64,000 bases of DNA from an uncultured Dehalococcoidia bacterium (GCA_913052475.1 CAJXEJ010000004.1:1-64000), one strand, 5' to 3'; positions 9,015-18,668 are shown, numbered from the stretch's first letter. Numbers and translations: made by a program. The notes: generated from the sequence alone by a model not told the origin.

Positions 9015-9755
9015 TCAGAGACCGCGATTGTCCCGGTACTCCCCTCGAGAGTTCCGTGAATCCCGACCACGATAACGACGCTCGCCACTCGAATCACTAT
9101 CACCCCGATCGTCATGTAGACCCGGACGGCCGCCGTCATCGGGAATCTCGCTCCGATAACGACCCGTCGGCGCAGCTCGGTTACCGAAGTTAGATCGAAC
9201 CGATTCGCCGCGATCTACTACTCGACTCTGTAAAGTAGTCGTGCGATGGTCACTGCGACGCTCATCATCCTCATCGTCGGATCGTCGACGTCGTTGAGCC
9301 ATTTCCTCAAGTCTATTTAGTCCCGCTTCAGTCGCTATCGTTCGTCCAAGACCTGTGTATCGGGCAAATCCCTGGCTCACCAGCTGCGCCATTTTTGCCC
9401 TCGCGGTAGCGGGGTCGATATTGCGGAACCATCGGGCGATCATCAAATAGCACAGTTCGAGTGGGGTAAGGCTCTCTTCGGTTCCCACCAGCACATACAA
9501 AACCCGGTCCGACGCACTTTGCATCTCACGGAATGCTGGAGCTGAAGGAATCATGCCCGCCAGATCCCAGGCGTTCAAAACCCATTCTTTTTCTTCGTCG
9601 TCCATTCGCTCCCAGGCGCGCAAACGCTTTGCCTCAAGGTCCGGCGATTGACCGGAACGGTGGGGAACAGAAGAAAGATCGATGTTGTGAACGAGTTCAG
9701 GCATCATCCAATGATGAACTCTTTGCCGAAGATCGTCTAGCACCTCCTCATTCAC
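9015..9755 (-). CDS. hypothetical protein with Arg/Gly/Asp-rich disordered tail, interrupted by in-frame TGA
   Basis: 246 aa to the TGA at 9017-9015. Residues 1-155 look folded and mostly helical (for example ELCYLMIARWFRNIDPATARAKM, a winged-helix-like region); I do not recognise the family. From about residue 158 the protein is low-complexity, rich in R, D, G and S, like RNA-binding RGG tails. The same frame stays open for a further 73 codons beyond the TGA, to a TGA at 8795-8793, and continues the same composition. The sequence RGL-stop-RDGRGGYARGPR is followed at once by RGLRRDDRDGYARKPR, so the stop replaces an Arg of a repeat unit. Either the gene has a recent nonsense mutation or the shorter product is real. 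It is divergent from the ROK gene. Confidence 0.6.
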   Translation of the reverse strand: MNEEVLDDLRQRVHHWMMPELVHNIDLSSVPHRSGQSPDLEAKRLRAWERMDDEEKEWVLNAWDLAGMIPSAPAFREMQSASDRVLYVLVGTEESLTPLELCYLMIARWFRNIDPATARAKMAQLVSQGFARYTGLGRTIATEAGLNRLEEMAQRRRRSDDEDDERRSDHRTTTLQSRVVDRGESVRSNFGNRAAPTGRYRSEIPDDGGRPGLHDDRGDSDSSGERRYRGRDSRNSRGEYRDNRGL

Positions 9756-9814
9756 CCATCAAACTCACGCCGCAGAAACCTTGCCACCCACACCCCGGTG
9801 CTACCATCTCGAAC

Positions 9815-10789
9815 GTGACAACTACAAATACCCAGTACGCCCTCGCCGCCGACATTGGTGGCACCAACATCCGAGCAGCACTCATCAACTCCGAAGGTCG
9901 GTTGATCGGTCGTGGATCGATCAGCACTGACCCCGAACGTGGGATCGACGACGCCAGTGATCGATTGGCAAAACTCCTCAACGCTGCCCGCTCCACAGCT
10001 CCTGCCGACGCTGAAATTGTCGGAGTCGGCGTGTCGACCGCAGGTCCTATCCGACCCGCCACCGGCACCTATAACCACCCACCAAATCTCCCCGGCTGGC
10101 ACGACAAAACGATGAAACCACGACTGGCTGAATCGATGAGTCTGCCCGTTTGGGTCGGACATGACGCAACGCTGGCAGCACTCGCTGAAACCAGATTCGG
10201 CGACCATGTCGGAGCCGAAAACCTTGTCTACGTCACGATTAGCACCGGCGTTGGTGGCGGAATAATCACCAACAGCGAAATGGTCACCGGAGCGTCCGGA
10301 GGCGCAGGCGAAGTCGGTCATCTCGCGATACGAACTGGTTCCTATCGGTGCAACGTCGGTTGCGACGGTTGCTTCGAAGGCAACGCGTGTGGACCCGCCA
10401 TCGCACGAGCGGCCCGGGATCGCTGGACCGGCGAGGGCCCGCTCGCAGATCTTGCCGACGGCGACCCCGACAACATCACGTCAAGAATGGTGTTCGACGC
10501 AGCCGATGAAGGCGATCCGATCGCTCAAGAAGTGGTCGACCTTACGGTCGAAAATGTCGGTATAGGACTCGGCTCACTCATGAACATATTCAACCCGGAA
10601 GCCCTCGTTATCGGTGGCGGTGTGGTTCAGGGGCTCCAGCGCCACTGGCAAAAACTTCAAGAAACCGTGATTGAACGTTCACTCCCAGGATACGGCGACA
10701 CCATCCCCCTAACGGCAACCCGCCTCGGCGATGATGTCAGCCTTCTCGGCGCAGCCCAACTAGCCTTCAGACAAGCCCGCCGACTCTGA
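9815..10789 (+). CDS. ROK-family sugar kinase (glucokinase-like)
   Basis: 324 aa from a GTG at 9815, just before the phosphate-1 motif ALAADIGGTNIRAAL. Later come the catalytic-base region VWVGHDATLAALAE, phosphate-2 VYVTISTGVGGGII, GEVGHLAI, and a cysteine cluster CNVGCDGCFEG that corresponds to the ROK zinc signature, here with altered spacing. Near residue 260 is IFNPEALVIGGGVVQ. The family phosphorylates glucose, fructose, mannose or N-acetyl sugars with ATP in the cytosol; specificity cannot be assigned. No HTH is present, so it is a kinase rather than a repressor. It is divergent from the RG-rich protein gene. Confidence 0.85.
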   Translation: MTTTNTQYALAADIGGTNIRAALINSEGRLIGRGSISTDPERGIDDASDRLAKLLNAARSTAPADAEIVGVGVSTAGPIRPATGTYNHPPNLPGWHDKTMKPRLAESMSLPVWVGHDATLAALAETRFGDHVGAENLVYVTISTGVGGGIITNSEMVTGASGGAGEVGHLAIRTGSYRCNVGCDGCFEGNACGPAIARAARDRWTGEGPLADLADGDPDNITSRMVFDAADEGDPIAQEVVDLTVENVGIGLGSLMNIFNPEALVIGGGVVQGLQRHWQKLQETVIERSLPGYGDTIPLTATRLGDDVSLLGAAQLAFRQARRL

Positions 10790-10859
10790 CCTAGGTATCG
10801 TGTAGATCGATTAGTACTCCACCCGAAGCAGAAAACCGGGTAACACGATGGAGATCGTT

Positions 10860-11775
10860 ATGGAAAAACTAGTGACTCGCAACCCGGTAGCTGAGATACA
10901 GCAACTTGCCTTCAAACGGAAATCGCTCCACGCCCCAAGTCGCTCGATGGTCTAAAACTTGGACTGGTGTGGAACAGGAAACGAGGTGGTGATGCCGTAC
11001 TCACCAGGGTCGGAGAGGAACTATCAAGCCGGGAAAAATGTAGACATCAAGCTGTACGCGGGCAGCATACCCACCCCTGCAGCGGTACTTGATCAGACAG
11101 GCAATCCTGCGTAAACATCGTACCTGGACGCGCTCTGCGACTGCCCTCATGAACGTGTGGCACAACTACCCGACTGAACTGGGTATGGACACGATCGGTT
11201 CACCGAACAAGTTCTCATGGTGCGGTGCAGAACCGTCTTAAACCGATCGATGGGAAGGGTTCCACGAAAGCCGCGATTCAAAGCTGGCGAGTCAACCGTC
11301 ACGGTCGTTGGAGCTCGCAACGTCCACGATGCCGCCGACTTAACGAACTACACAGCCGAAGGCGTGCTCAACATAGTTGCTGGCGGAATTAAGGGTGGTG
11401 CAGTACACGTTTCCTATCGCTGGTCCGATCCTGATCCGTACGACCCAGAAGGCGATGGGGGACTTGTAATTCTCTGTCCCGATCATGCCAATGCCTGCAA
11501 AGATGCCGGTTGGAACAAAGAGATGGTCCGGCTATCTATGGGGACACACCCGCACGACCGCCGCAACTCTGCAGCAGTCGTTCAAAGTGAATCCCGCGTT
11601 CCTGCTACCACCATGGAAATGGATTCTTGATCTAACACCTGAACAGGCTGAGAACACGGCACTCCCAGCGTTCAACAACCTCGAAAAAATCGAGATCGCG
11701 TCCTTCGGTGGTCCCGCAGGAAAAAGCACGGTGATGGTGGCCACGCCCTTCGCAAACCGTGAAGATCACCGATAA
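10860..11775 (+). pseudogene. UGSC-family-like protein, degraded
   Basis: Several plus-strand frames share one broken gene. From ATG 10860 the start MEKLVTRNP ends quickly in a stop. Another frame gives LDGLKLGLVWNRKRGGDAVL, and another (to 11113) KNVDIKLYAGSIPTPAAVLD. The N-terminal pattern LDG-(K)-x-x-G-x-x-x-N-x-K plus TPAP-x-x-x-LD is what I know from UGSC (Cys/Sec-containing) family proteins. The GSC-type active-site motif itself is not recoverable here. A longer open stretch follows at 11217-11630, and another frame at 11485-11775 contains FKVNPAFLLPPWKW and FGGPAGKSTVMVATPF, probably the rest of the same gene. Identification is moderate; that it is broken is clear. Confidence 0.45.
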
Positions 11776-11828
11776 GCGTAAGAATCACGATAATACCAGT
11801 CGCACCGGCGAAAACATGCTAGCGCCAA

Positions 11829-12980
11829 CTAAAAATTCTCTTCGTGATCCCACGGGTCTTCGGGCGGAAGATCGATATCGAACGGGTCGCCACGGTCGAG
11901 TCCCAGTTCTTCAGCTTCCTCGGTTACACCCGTGCCAAAGTCGTCGACCTCACTCGGATCAGGTAAGTTGGCCCAGCCTTCGATTTCTGCTGGCTCGTAT
12001 CCCTCGGTGTCGATTCCAGGCAGCGTATCGCCAGCGCCAAACATCGAACGAGCCATCTCCTGGGTCACAACCTCATCGAGGTCTTCCTCGTTCTTCATCG
12101 TCTGCAACGCCCGTTGAACAAGCTCCACAACACGTGGTTCCGGGCTAACCAGTTTTAATTCAAGCAGGTTTTGAGCAACTTCACCACCGATTCGCTCTAC
12201 TGCAGAAATTGCGGCCAGTTGCACGGTCAGATCCTCATCATCCAGCGATGATTCCAGCGCACGAAGGTGCTCTTCATCGCACAGTTCGCCCATCGCCATT
12301 GTGGCTTCGTAACGAACTGCGACGCTACCGTGCTCAAGATCGGTGAGCACGTGTTCTACCCAACGGGGATCGGACGTACGACCCATCGCAAATAAACTGC
12401 TTTGCTTAGCTTCGCAGTCACCTGAAGACCACGCTTCCTCAATAAACGGAGCAAGTCGGTCACCACTAAACACCGACACCGCTTCAAGCGCCTTCAGCTT
12501 CACGTCCTGGACTTCCCGTACATCCTCGAGAACTCCATAAAGCACACCAATCAGAGCTTCTCGATACCTCAACCCCAGCTTACCCGTCTGTGCCATCGCC
12601 GAAAGATACGCAAGTGGTATAGCAGCAGCGGCTCGAACCTCGACCATCGGGTCGGTCTTAAGCATTTCGCACAGGGGCTTGATTAAGGTTCGATCGTCGC
12701 TCTCTTCCAAACCTTTGAGAGCGCTAACTCGCACATTCGCACTCGGATGCAGCAATCCCTGTTTAAAGATCGTCTCAAACTCGACATCCGGCTGTTCGTT
12801 GCTGAGACCAACCATGCGATCGACGATGTCGCCAACCCGCTCCGAAGTCCATTCAAGCCAGAGTTGCCCGAACTCGTCTGCCTCGGGTCCGGTCAGGCCT
12901 GAGAGTTCGAGCAACGACGCGTAGTTGATTGTCGCGTCGTCATCCTCGGGTAGTTGGTTTAGAAATTCGTCGAAACCCAT
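11829..12980 (-). CDS. HEAT-repeat protein
   Basis: 383 aa. Residues about 80-300 contain five or more helical HEAT/armadillo-like repeats, for example HPSANVRVSALKGLEE, DPMVEVRAAAAIPLAYL, HGSVAVRYEATMAMGEL and DEDLTVQLAAISAVERIG. The C-terminal 90 residues are acidic and probably disordered (EVDDFGTGVTEEAEELG, PPEDPWDHEENF). Such proteins act as scaffolds or adaptors; no enzyme motif is visible. It lies 35 nt downstream of tldE on the same strand and may be cotranscribed with tldD-tldE, which suggests a protein-handling role. There is no signal peptide. Confidence 0.8.
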   Translation of the reverse strand: MGFDEFLNQLPEDDDATINYASLLELSGLTGPEADEFGQLWLEWTSERVGDIVDRMVGLSNEQPDVEFETIFKQGLLHPSANVRVSALKGLEESDDRTLIKPLCEMLKTDPMVEVRAAAAIPLAYLSAMAQTGKLGLRYREALIGVLYGVLEDVREVQDVKLKALEAVSVFSGDRLAPFIEEAWSSGDCEAKQSSLFAMGRTSDPRWVEHVLTDLEHGSVAVRYEATMAMGELCDEEHLRALESSLDDEDLTVQLAAISAVERIGGEVAQNLLELKLVSPEPRVVELVQRALQTMKNEEDLDEVVTQEMARSMFGAGDTLPGIDTEGYEPAEIEGWANLPDPSEVDDFGTGVTEEAEELGLDRGDPFDIDLPPEDPWDHEENF

Positions 12981-13015
12981 AAATAGATTCTAGCTCGCTC
13001 ACCGCAAACGATTCT

Positions 13016-14338
13016 CTAATCGTCCTTCGCAGCTACCTCAACACCTAAGCATTGAATCGCCGGCGAACGCATCGATCCGAACACCCAATCCGAAGAATCA
13101 CCAACATGCTCAACCTGCGAAAGCACGTTGTAAACGTTGCCTGAAATCATCGTGTCTTTCACACGTCCAACGATCTCGCCGTTCTCGATCTTGTAGCCAA
13201 GCGAAACGTTAGCCCGAAAATCTCCACCAAGCTCATTACCCTGCCCGGCGCCAAGAAGTTCCTCGATGACCAACCCTTTTTTCGCCCCGGCGATCATGTC
13301 TTCGAAGTGAGTCTCTCCAGAGGTAATATCGATCACCGAAGAACTCGGTGACGGTGTGCTTGCCAGCCCACGACCAGCCGCACCAGTCGATGTCTTTCCA
13401 AGCTGACCCGCCGTCTGCAAATCAAGTAGCGGACCACCAGCGATTCCGTTCTCAATCAACCCATACTTGCGACTCGCAACGCCCTCATCATCAAACGGAC
13501 GGCTACCGCTCGCTCCTGGAATCAGTGGATCATCGAAAATAGAAATCCGATCATCGACGATTTTCTCTCCCCATCGCTCACCGAGTGGTGACGATCCGTT
13601 GGCAACATTCTTCCCGTTGAACCCGGAAAGAAGGGGATGAAGCAGAGTAGCGCCCACACCACGAGGTGTAAAAATCACCGGCAGATCGCCCGTATTCGCC
13701 GTTGCCACAGCAGTCTCTTTCGACCACCGCAGCGACCGTCGAACTGTCTGCAATAACCGTTCAAGTTCGTCCCTACCAAACAGGTGACTCGAACCGTATC
13801 CAGCCCAAACGTTCAACATATCGGTGCCACGAATCAACTGAGCGCCAAGCGAGCAGTAGTAGCTCGTCTGGTCGTACTCGACATCGATTCCCGCCGAATT
13901 CATGATTCGTCCACGACCCGTCGCCCAGCCGATCCGAACGTCACACAGCAGGGCAGGCCATTCGTCCAGCAGTTGCTCGATCAGCATCTGCCCCGTAGAG
14001 ATCATCGATTGCTGTGAAACCTGCGGAATCGCCGGATCGACAATATCCACAGTCGGATACTCACTCGGTGCAGGAAACTCGAACGAAGCCTCCGATCCGA
14101 ACGGAGCCAGCGAAGCCGCACGGTCAACAAGCTCGTTTTCACGACCGGCGTCCGTAGTCGACGTAAATCCGATCCGGCCATCGTCAATCACCCGCAGTGC
14201 CACACCTGATGTGTCGTGACGCATGATCTCTTTCAACTTGTTCGACTCGAACGAAACCGGATGACTCTCCAATTCGACCCGATATACCTCGGCCTGATCG
14301 AACTTCGAAGCTGCTGCGTATAGAAGCGGTTCGGTCAA
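13016..14338 (-). CDS. tldE: TldE/PmbA-type metalloprotease subunit
   Basis: 440 aa. The full-length match to the TldD/PmbA family includes FESNKLKEI early on, GVALRVIDDGRIGFTSTTD, the conserved GFNGKNVANGSSPLGER segment and the C-terminal block GQGNELGGDFRANVSLGYKIENGEIV, typical of the TldE subunit. As expected for TldE, there is no HExxxH zinc motif; that is supplied by TldD. TldD/TldE form a heterodimeric zinc protease that degrades unfolded peptides and, in some bacteria, trims ribosomally made modified peptides. It lies 49 nt downstream of tldD and is followed by the HEAT protein. Confidence 0.9.
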   Translation of the reverse strand: MTEPLLYAAASKFDQAEVYRVELESHPVSFESNKLKEIMRHDTSGVALRVIDDGRIGFTSTTDAGRENELVDRAASLAPFGSEASFEFPAPSEYPTVDIVDPAIPQVSQQSMISTGQMLIEQLLDEWPALLCDVRIGWATGRGRIMNSAGIDVEYDQTSYYCSLGAQLIRGTDMLNVWAGYGSSHLFGRDELERLLQTVRRSLRWSKETAVATANTGDLPVIFTPRGVGATLLHPLLSGFNGKNVANGSSPLGERWGEKIVDDRISIFDDPLIPGASGSRPFDDEGVASRKYGLIENGIAGGPLLDLQTAGQLGKTSTGAAGRGLASTPSPSSSVIDITSGETHFEDMIAGAKKGLVIEELLGAGQGNELGGDFRANVSLGYKIENGEIVGRVKDTMISGNVYNVLSQVEHVGDSSDWVFGSMRSPAIQCLGVEVAAKDD

Positions 14339-14387
14339 ATTCGTTTCTCTTGGAATGTGTGGTTACAAATTGTCGAAAGCGGCATGC

Positions 14388-15752
14388 TCAAGCTCCCGAG
14401 ATCAGGCAGTTTTGAATTCGAATGTGGGGGCTGCCGTTCGAAACCGGCAAAGGCGATTGCCCTCCCTTGCCGCAACCGCCGCCCTGATTCATATCCAGAT
14501 CGTCGCCAATGCCGTCGAGATTCTGGAGGGTCTCAAAAAGGTTGCCAGTAAGCATCACGGGACGAACGGCTTCTTGAATCTCGCCATTCCGAATCATGTA
14601 CGCCTCTCCAGAGGAGAACGTAAACATCTCGTGCTGAGTCATTCCGCCGTACCAGTTGCGAACGTAAACACCATCTTCAACACCTTCGAGAAGATCTTCC
14701 AACGTCGCTTCACCCGGCTCGATAATCGTGTTCGTCATACGAACGATCGGTGGGAAGTTGTATCCAATCGCCCGGGCGTTACCTGTCGGTTTCTCACCGA
14801 GCTTGGCGGCTGTTTCGCGGGAGTGCAGGCGCCCTACCAACTCACCCTCTCGAACAAGAGCTGTTCGAGTTGCCGGTGTCCCCTCATCGTCGTACTTGAA
14901 ACTGCCCCGTAATCCCGGAATCGCTGCACCATCGGTGAAGTTCAGGTGCTCACCACCGAACTTTCGACCCAGGTACATAATTTCTTTCAGCTTGTCGTTT
15001 TCGTAGACGTTGTCACTCTCGGAAAGATGTCCGAACGCTTCGTGAACGAACACCCCGGCAAGAACTGGATCGAGAATTACTGTTCGCTCACCACCTACAA
15101 GCGATTCAGCGTCCAGCAGCGCAACGGCGCGCTTTGCGGCGTCAATTACCTGGTCGTCAAGATCACGAATTAGCCCGTAATCTCCCTGCGATCCAAGGCT
15201 AAACCCAGCTTGCTGCACATCTCCACCGTTTCGGGCCTGCGCTGAAATACGAGTGATCACGTGGACCTGCTGTTGCTCGATATATGAACCGTCCGAACTG
15301 CCGAAGAAGGTCTTGCGAGAAGTATCGCCGTAGATGATGTCGGCACTGTTGATGCCATCGACCGACCACACCAGATCGTTGTAGCGGTCCATCTGATGCT
15401 TCTTCTCGACGAGCAAGATTTCTGCCGGATCCTCAACGATGTGGGCTGGCACTACGTCGACGTTCGGTTCTACCTCTCCAAGCTCCGTCTTCGATCCACC
15501 TACAGCCTTGGACTGTGCAACCGCGTCCGCGACTTTCGAACTCAGTTCGTCGAGACTGTTAAAGCTCGCAAGCCCCCAACCGCCTTTGGTCGCAGCCCGA
15601 ACGTTCCCGCCAAGACCGCTTATCTGGGCGATCGTATCGAGTGATTTACCACGATAGGTCAATCGGGAATTATCCGTCTCTTCGATTCGGACTTCGCAGT
15701 AGTCGGCACCATGCCCGTTCAGAGCATTTTCAATAAGGTCTCGATATTTCAC
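14388..15752 (-). CDS. tldD: zinc metalloprotease TldD
   Basis: 454 aa, normal family length. The HExxxH zinc motif is present as FVHEAFGHLSESD (His237, Glu238, His242). The family's C-terminal glycine/cysteine block is GGGCGKGGQSPLPVSNG, and the conserved GGMTQHEMFTFSSGEAY lies around residue 380. With TldE (next gene) it forms a cytosolic protease in which short peptides thread through a central pore. It is the first gene of a probable three-gene operon, tldD-tldE-HEAT protein. The start ATG at 15752 matches the usual N-terminus MKYRDLIENALN. No RiPP precursor gene is evident beside it. Confidence 0.92.
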   Translation of the reverse strand: MKYRDLIENALNGHGADYCEVRIEETDNSRLTYRGKSLDTIAQISGLGGNVRAATKGGWGLASFNSLDELSSKVADAVAQSKAVGGSKTELGEVEPNVDVVPAHIVEDPAEILLVEKKHQMDRYNDLVWSVDGINSADIIYGDTSRKTFFGSSDGSYIEQQQVHVITRISAQARNGGDVQQAGFSLGSQGDYGLIRDLDDQVIDAAKRAVALLDAESLVGGERTVILDPVLAGVFVHEAFGHLSESDNVYENDKLKEIMYLGRKFGGEHLNFTDGAAIPGLRGSFKYDDEGTPATRTALVREGELVGRLHSRETAAKLGEKPTGNARAIGYNFPPIVRMTNTIIEPGEATLEDLLEGVEDGVYVRNWYGGMTQHEMFTFSSGEAYMIRNGEIQEAVRPVMLTGNLFETLQNLDGIGDDLDMNQGGGCGKGGQSPLPVSNGSPHIRIQNCLISGA

Positions 15753-15889
15753 GAATCAGTCGAGTCTCTTCTGGTTGTAGTTGGTTTCATATAGTGGGCG
15801 TCAATACTAGCAATCAAACCCGCAAATCCGTGCAGTTCGACGGTATTCGAAATGACATTCAGTGGCATTCACCGTGATAATCGTTATAT

Positions 15890-17302
15890 ATGTCACCCGA
15901 ATCTCTCAATAACAGCGATTATCAAGCCGCTATTTCGAAGCTTCTCTCACTCGCTGATTTCGAGAGAAAATCCCGCGCCAACGACCCTCCCGATTTTCAT
16001 CTGAAACGCATCGCCCGACTTCTTGGCTACCTCGGCAATCCCCACCTCGATCAAAACTATGTCCACGTCGCCGGGAGCAAAGGCAAAGGCAGCACGGCAG
16101 CAATGATCGCGTGGGGACTTGCTGCGTGCGGATACACAGTCGGACTTTTCACCTCGCCATCCATCCATCGAATCGCTGAGCGCTTTCGTATCAACGGAAC
16201 TCCGATCACCGAAAACGAATTCATCGCTCTCATTGACGATCTCTGGCCAGCAGTCGAAAAAGTGACCGCCGATGACGATATCGGAGTCGTGTCAGTATTC
16301 GAACTCGAAACAGCTATGGCGTTCAGCTACTTTGCAAACTGCAGCGCCGATATCAGTGTGATCGAAGTCGGCCTAGGTGGCAGGCTCGATTCGACAAATA
16401 TCATCACGCCACTCGTCTCCGTCATCACTCCTGTCAGCCTCGATCATGTGGCAGTCCTCGGCGACACCATCGAACTGATCGCAGCCGAGAAGGCCGGCAT
16501 TGTCAAACCGGGCGTTCCAGTCGTTGCTTCGCCACAAAAACCGGAAGCCATGAAGGTAATTCAAAAGAAATCCGATGAGCAGCAGAGCAAGCTAACCCGT
16601 TCGGATTCAGCAATAACACTTCGCCGAGAAATAGATCTCGGGCTCGATGGAAAAAATCTCGAACTCGAACTCAACAACCAGTCAGCCAACATCCATCTTC
16701 AGCTTCTCGGCGATCATCAGGTCGACAACGCTCAAACCGCGATCGCCGCCATCGGCCAACTCAACAAAACGGACTTCCCGACCGACCTTTCCCAAATAGC
16801 AAGCGGCATCAATCAAGTCGAATGGCCAGCGAGAAACCAACTGGTATCAGTTAAACCAATCCTCATTTTCGTCGACGGTGCGCACAACGATTCTTCTGCA
16901 ATTGCCCTTCGAAAATCAATCGAAAAACTCTTCCCCGACAGAGAAAACGTCATCGTAATCCTCGGCACAATCCGAGGTCACGACCCTTCTGTCGTAGCGA
17001 GAGAACTTGCTCCACTTCGACCAATATTCATCACGACTGAATCTCGCCATCCGAAATCCCTCACTAAATCCGAACTATCAGACGCGCTGGGTGATAGTAA
17101 AATTACCGTAACCGCAACAACCGCTAGTACACACGAGGCACTTGAGCAGGCAAAATTTCTAGCAAAAAAGAACGACTTGATTCTCGGAACCGGATCGCTG
17201 TTCGTAGCCGCTGAAATAGTAGAACTCGAACACGGAATTGAACCCGAGTTATACCCCGATACCAAACTACCTGTTAGCCCAACCAACAAGCCGCTTCAAT
17301 AG
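15890..17302 (+). CDS. folC: bifunctional folylpolyglutamate synthase/dihydrofolate synthase
   Basis: 470 aa. The N-terminal ATP-binding P-loop HVAGSKGKGSTAAMIAWGL (about residue 60) is the FolC signature. It is followed by GLFTSPSIHRIAERFRING, the Mur-ligase domain motif EVGLGGRLDSTNII, the SLDHVAVLGDTIELIAAEKAGI block and the C-terminal glutamate-ligase domain with FVDGAHNDSSA. The enzyme adds glutamate to dihydropteroate and to folates in the cytosol. ATG 15890 is preceded by an AT-rich leader with no strong RBS. fabF follows after 21 nt, so the two are probably cotranscribed. Confidence 0.92.
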   Translation: MSPESLNNSDYQAAISKLLSLADFERKSRANDPPDFHLKRIARLLGYLGNPHLDQNYVHVAGSKGKGSTAAMIAWGLAACGYTVGLFTSPSIHRIAERFRINGTPITENEFIALIDDLWPAVEKVTADDDIGVVSVFELETAMAFSYFANCSADISVIEVGLGGRLDSTNIITPLVSVITPVSLDHVAVLGDTIELIAAEKAGIVKPGVPVVASPQKPEAMKVIQKKSDEQQSKLTRSDSAITLRREIDLGLDGKNLELELNNQSANIHLQLLGDHQVDNAQTAIAAIGQLNKTDFPTDLSQIASGINQVEWPARNQLVSVKPILIFVDGAHNDSSAIALRKSIEKLFPDRENVIVILGTIRGHDPSVVARELAPLRPIFITTESRHPKSLTKSELSDALGDSKITVTATTASTHEALEQAKFLAKKNDLILGTGSLFVAAEIVELEHGIEPELYPDTKLPVSPTNKPLQ

Positions 17303-17323
17303 AAAACACCGAACACAACAATA

Positions 17324-18574
17324 ATGATCAGCAATAACCAAACTAGAGTTGTCGTGACGGGGATGGGTGCAATAACGTGCCTCGGAAATTCGGTTGACGA
17401 ATTCTGGACCGGAATTAAGACCGGCAAATCGGGGATTCGTGAAATCAGCCTGGTCAGTCCTGACGGATTTCCGTGCAGTATTTCCGGCGAAATTCAGGAT
17501 TTCGATGCGTCCGACTATATGGACCGCAAAGAAGCCCGTCGCATGGCTCGCTTCTCACAGTTCGCAGTTGTTGCAGCAGGTCAGGCGATCGAAGACTCCG
17601 GTCTTGAGTTGCACAACGAAGACCACGACCGGATCGGTGTCCTTATCGGTAGCGGCTCGGGCGGGTTGCCAGAAACCGATCAACAGGCGGAGATTCGCGT
17701 AAAACGCGGCGTCTCACGCATGAGCCCTTACTACATTCCCATGATGCTCGTGAACATGGCGTCAGCCAACATTTCGCACGCATTCAACTTCACCGGCTAC
17801 ACCAATACCTGCGTAACTGCTTGCGCCGCGAGTACACAGGCGATCGGCGAAGCGGCAGAGGTCATCCGTAGAGGAACTGCCGACGTTATCGTCACTGGCG
17901 GAACCGAAGCGGGAATCTGTGAAATCGGCATGGGCGGATTCAGCACTATGCGAGCACTGACAACTTGGGACGGCGATCCCACTCTCGCCAGCCGACCGTT
18001 CGACAAGGGTCGCGACGGATTCGCACCTGCCGAAGGTAGCGGAATACTTATCCTCGAGAGTCTGGAGCACGCTCAGGTACGCGGCGCAAAGATATATGCC
18101 GAAATCGGTGGCTGGGGCGTTTCTTCCGATGCCTACCACCTCGTCCAGCCGCACCCGGAAGGCTCAGGCGCTGCTAAAGCCATGAGCCGTGCGCTGGAAA
18201 ACGCGGGGGTTGGCGTCGACGATATTGACTACATCAACGCCCACGGCACTTCGACGCCAATCAACGATGCCTCTGAAACCAAGGCGATCAAAACCGTGTT
18301 CGGCGAACGGGCGTACAACATTCCGATCAGTTCGACAAAGTCGATGGTTGGTCACTCTCTGGGTGCTTCTGGAGCGCTCGAAGCTATCGCCTGCGTCAAC
18401 AGCATCAATGACAGCATCCTTCACCCGACGATCAACCAGGAAGAATCCGACCCCGACTGCGATCTCGACTACATCCCCAACGTAGCTCGAGAAACCGAAG
18501 TCAACATCGTGCTTTCAAACAGCTTCGGATTCGGAGGTCAAAACGCCTGCCTCGTAATCAAAAAGTTCACGTAG
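17324..18574 (+). CDS. fabF: beta-ketoacyl-ACP synthase II
   Basis: 416 aa. The KAS active-site triad is intact: Cys167 in VTACAASTQAIGEA, His307 in NAHGTSTPINDASE, and Lys339/His344 in STKSMVGHSLGASGALEA. The C-terminal NSFGFGGQNACLVIKK is also canonical. It extends fatty acyl-ACP by condensation with malonyl-ACP. It is downstream of folC rather than in a fab cluster; no acpP or fabG is adjacent. ATG at 17324 fits the usual short leader before VVVTGMGAITCLG. 18575-18668 holds no gene. Confidence 0.93.
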   Translation: MISNNQTRVVVTGMGAITCLGNSVDEFWTGIKTGKSGIREISLVSPDGFPCSISGEIQDFDASDYMDRKEARRMARFSQFAVVAAGQAIEDSGLELHNEDHDRIGVLIGSGSGGLPETDQQAEIRVKRGVSRMSPYYIPMMLVNMASANISHAFNFTGYTNTCVTACAASTQAIGEAAEVIRRGTADVIVTGGTEAGICEIGMGGFSTMRALTTWDGDPTLASRPFDKGRDGFAPAEGSGILILESLEHAQVRGAKIYAEIGGWGVSSDAYHLVQPHPEGSGAAKAMSRALENAGVGVDDIDYINAHGTSTPINDASETKAIKTVFGERAYNIPISSTKSMVGHSLGASGALEAIACVNSINDSILHPTINQEESDPDCDLDYIPNVARETEVNIVLSNSFGFGGQNACLVIKKFT

Positions 18575-18668
18575 ACGAAATCACGCGTCCCTAGCGTAGC
18601 CGAGGGGGGCTCGCCCAGCAGCCCAAATCGACCGAACACCTACCGATCGCGCGATAGCGTCCACACCT

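Noticed and set aside
9015-9017. TGA recoded as tryptophan or selenocysteine throughout the genome
   Set aside because: Many other genes in the window end normally at TGA, and the repeat alignment shows Arg in that place, so only a local nonsense change or readthrough is plausible.
8842-9193. Arg/Ser/Pro-rich plus-strand ORFs (RLSPRSSLRG-type)
   Set aside because: They are the complement of the low-complexity tail of the RG-rich protein on the minus strand.
10860-11200. A selenocysteine (UGA) codon in the UGSC-like gene
   Set aside because: The catalytic motif is not recoverable and several frames are broken, so a Sec claim cannot be supported.
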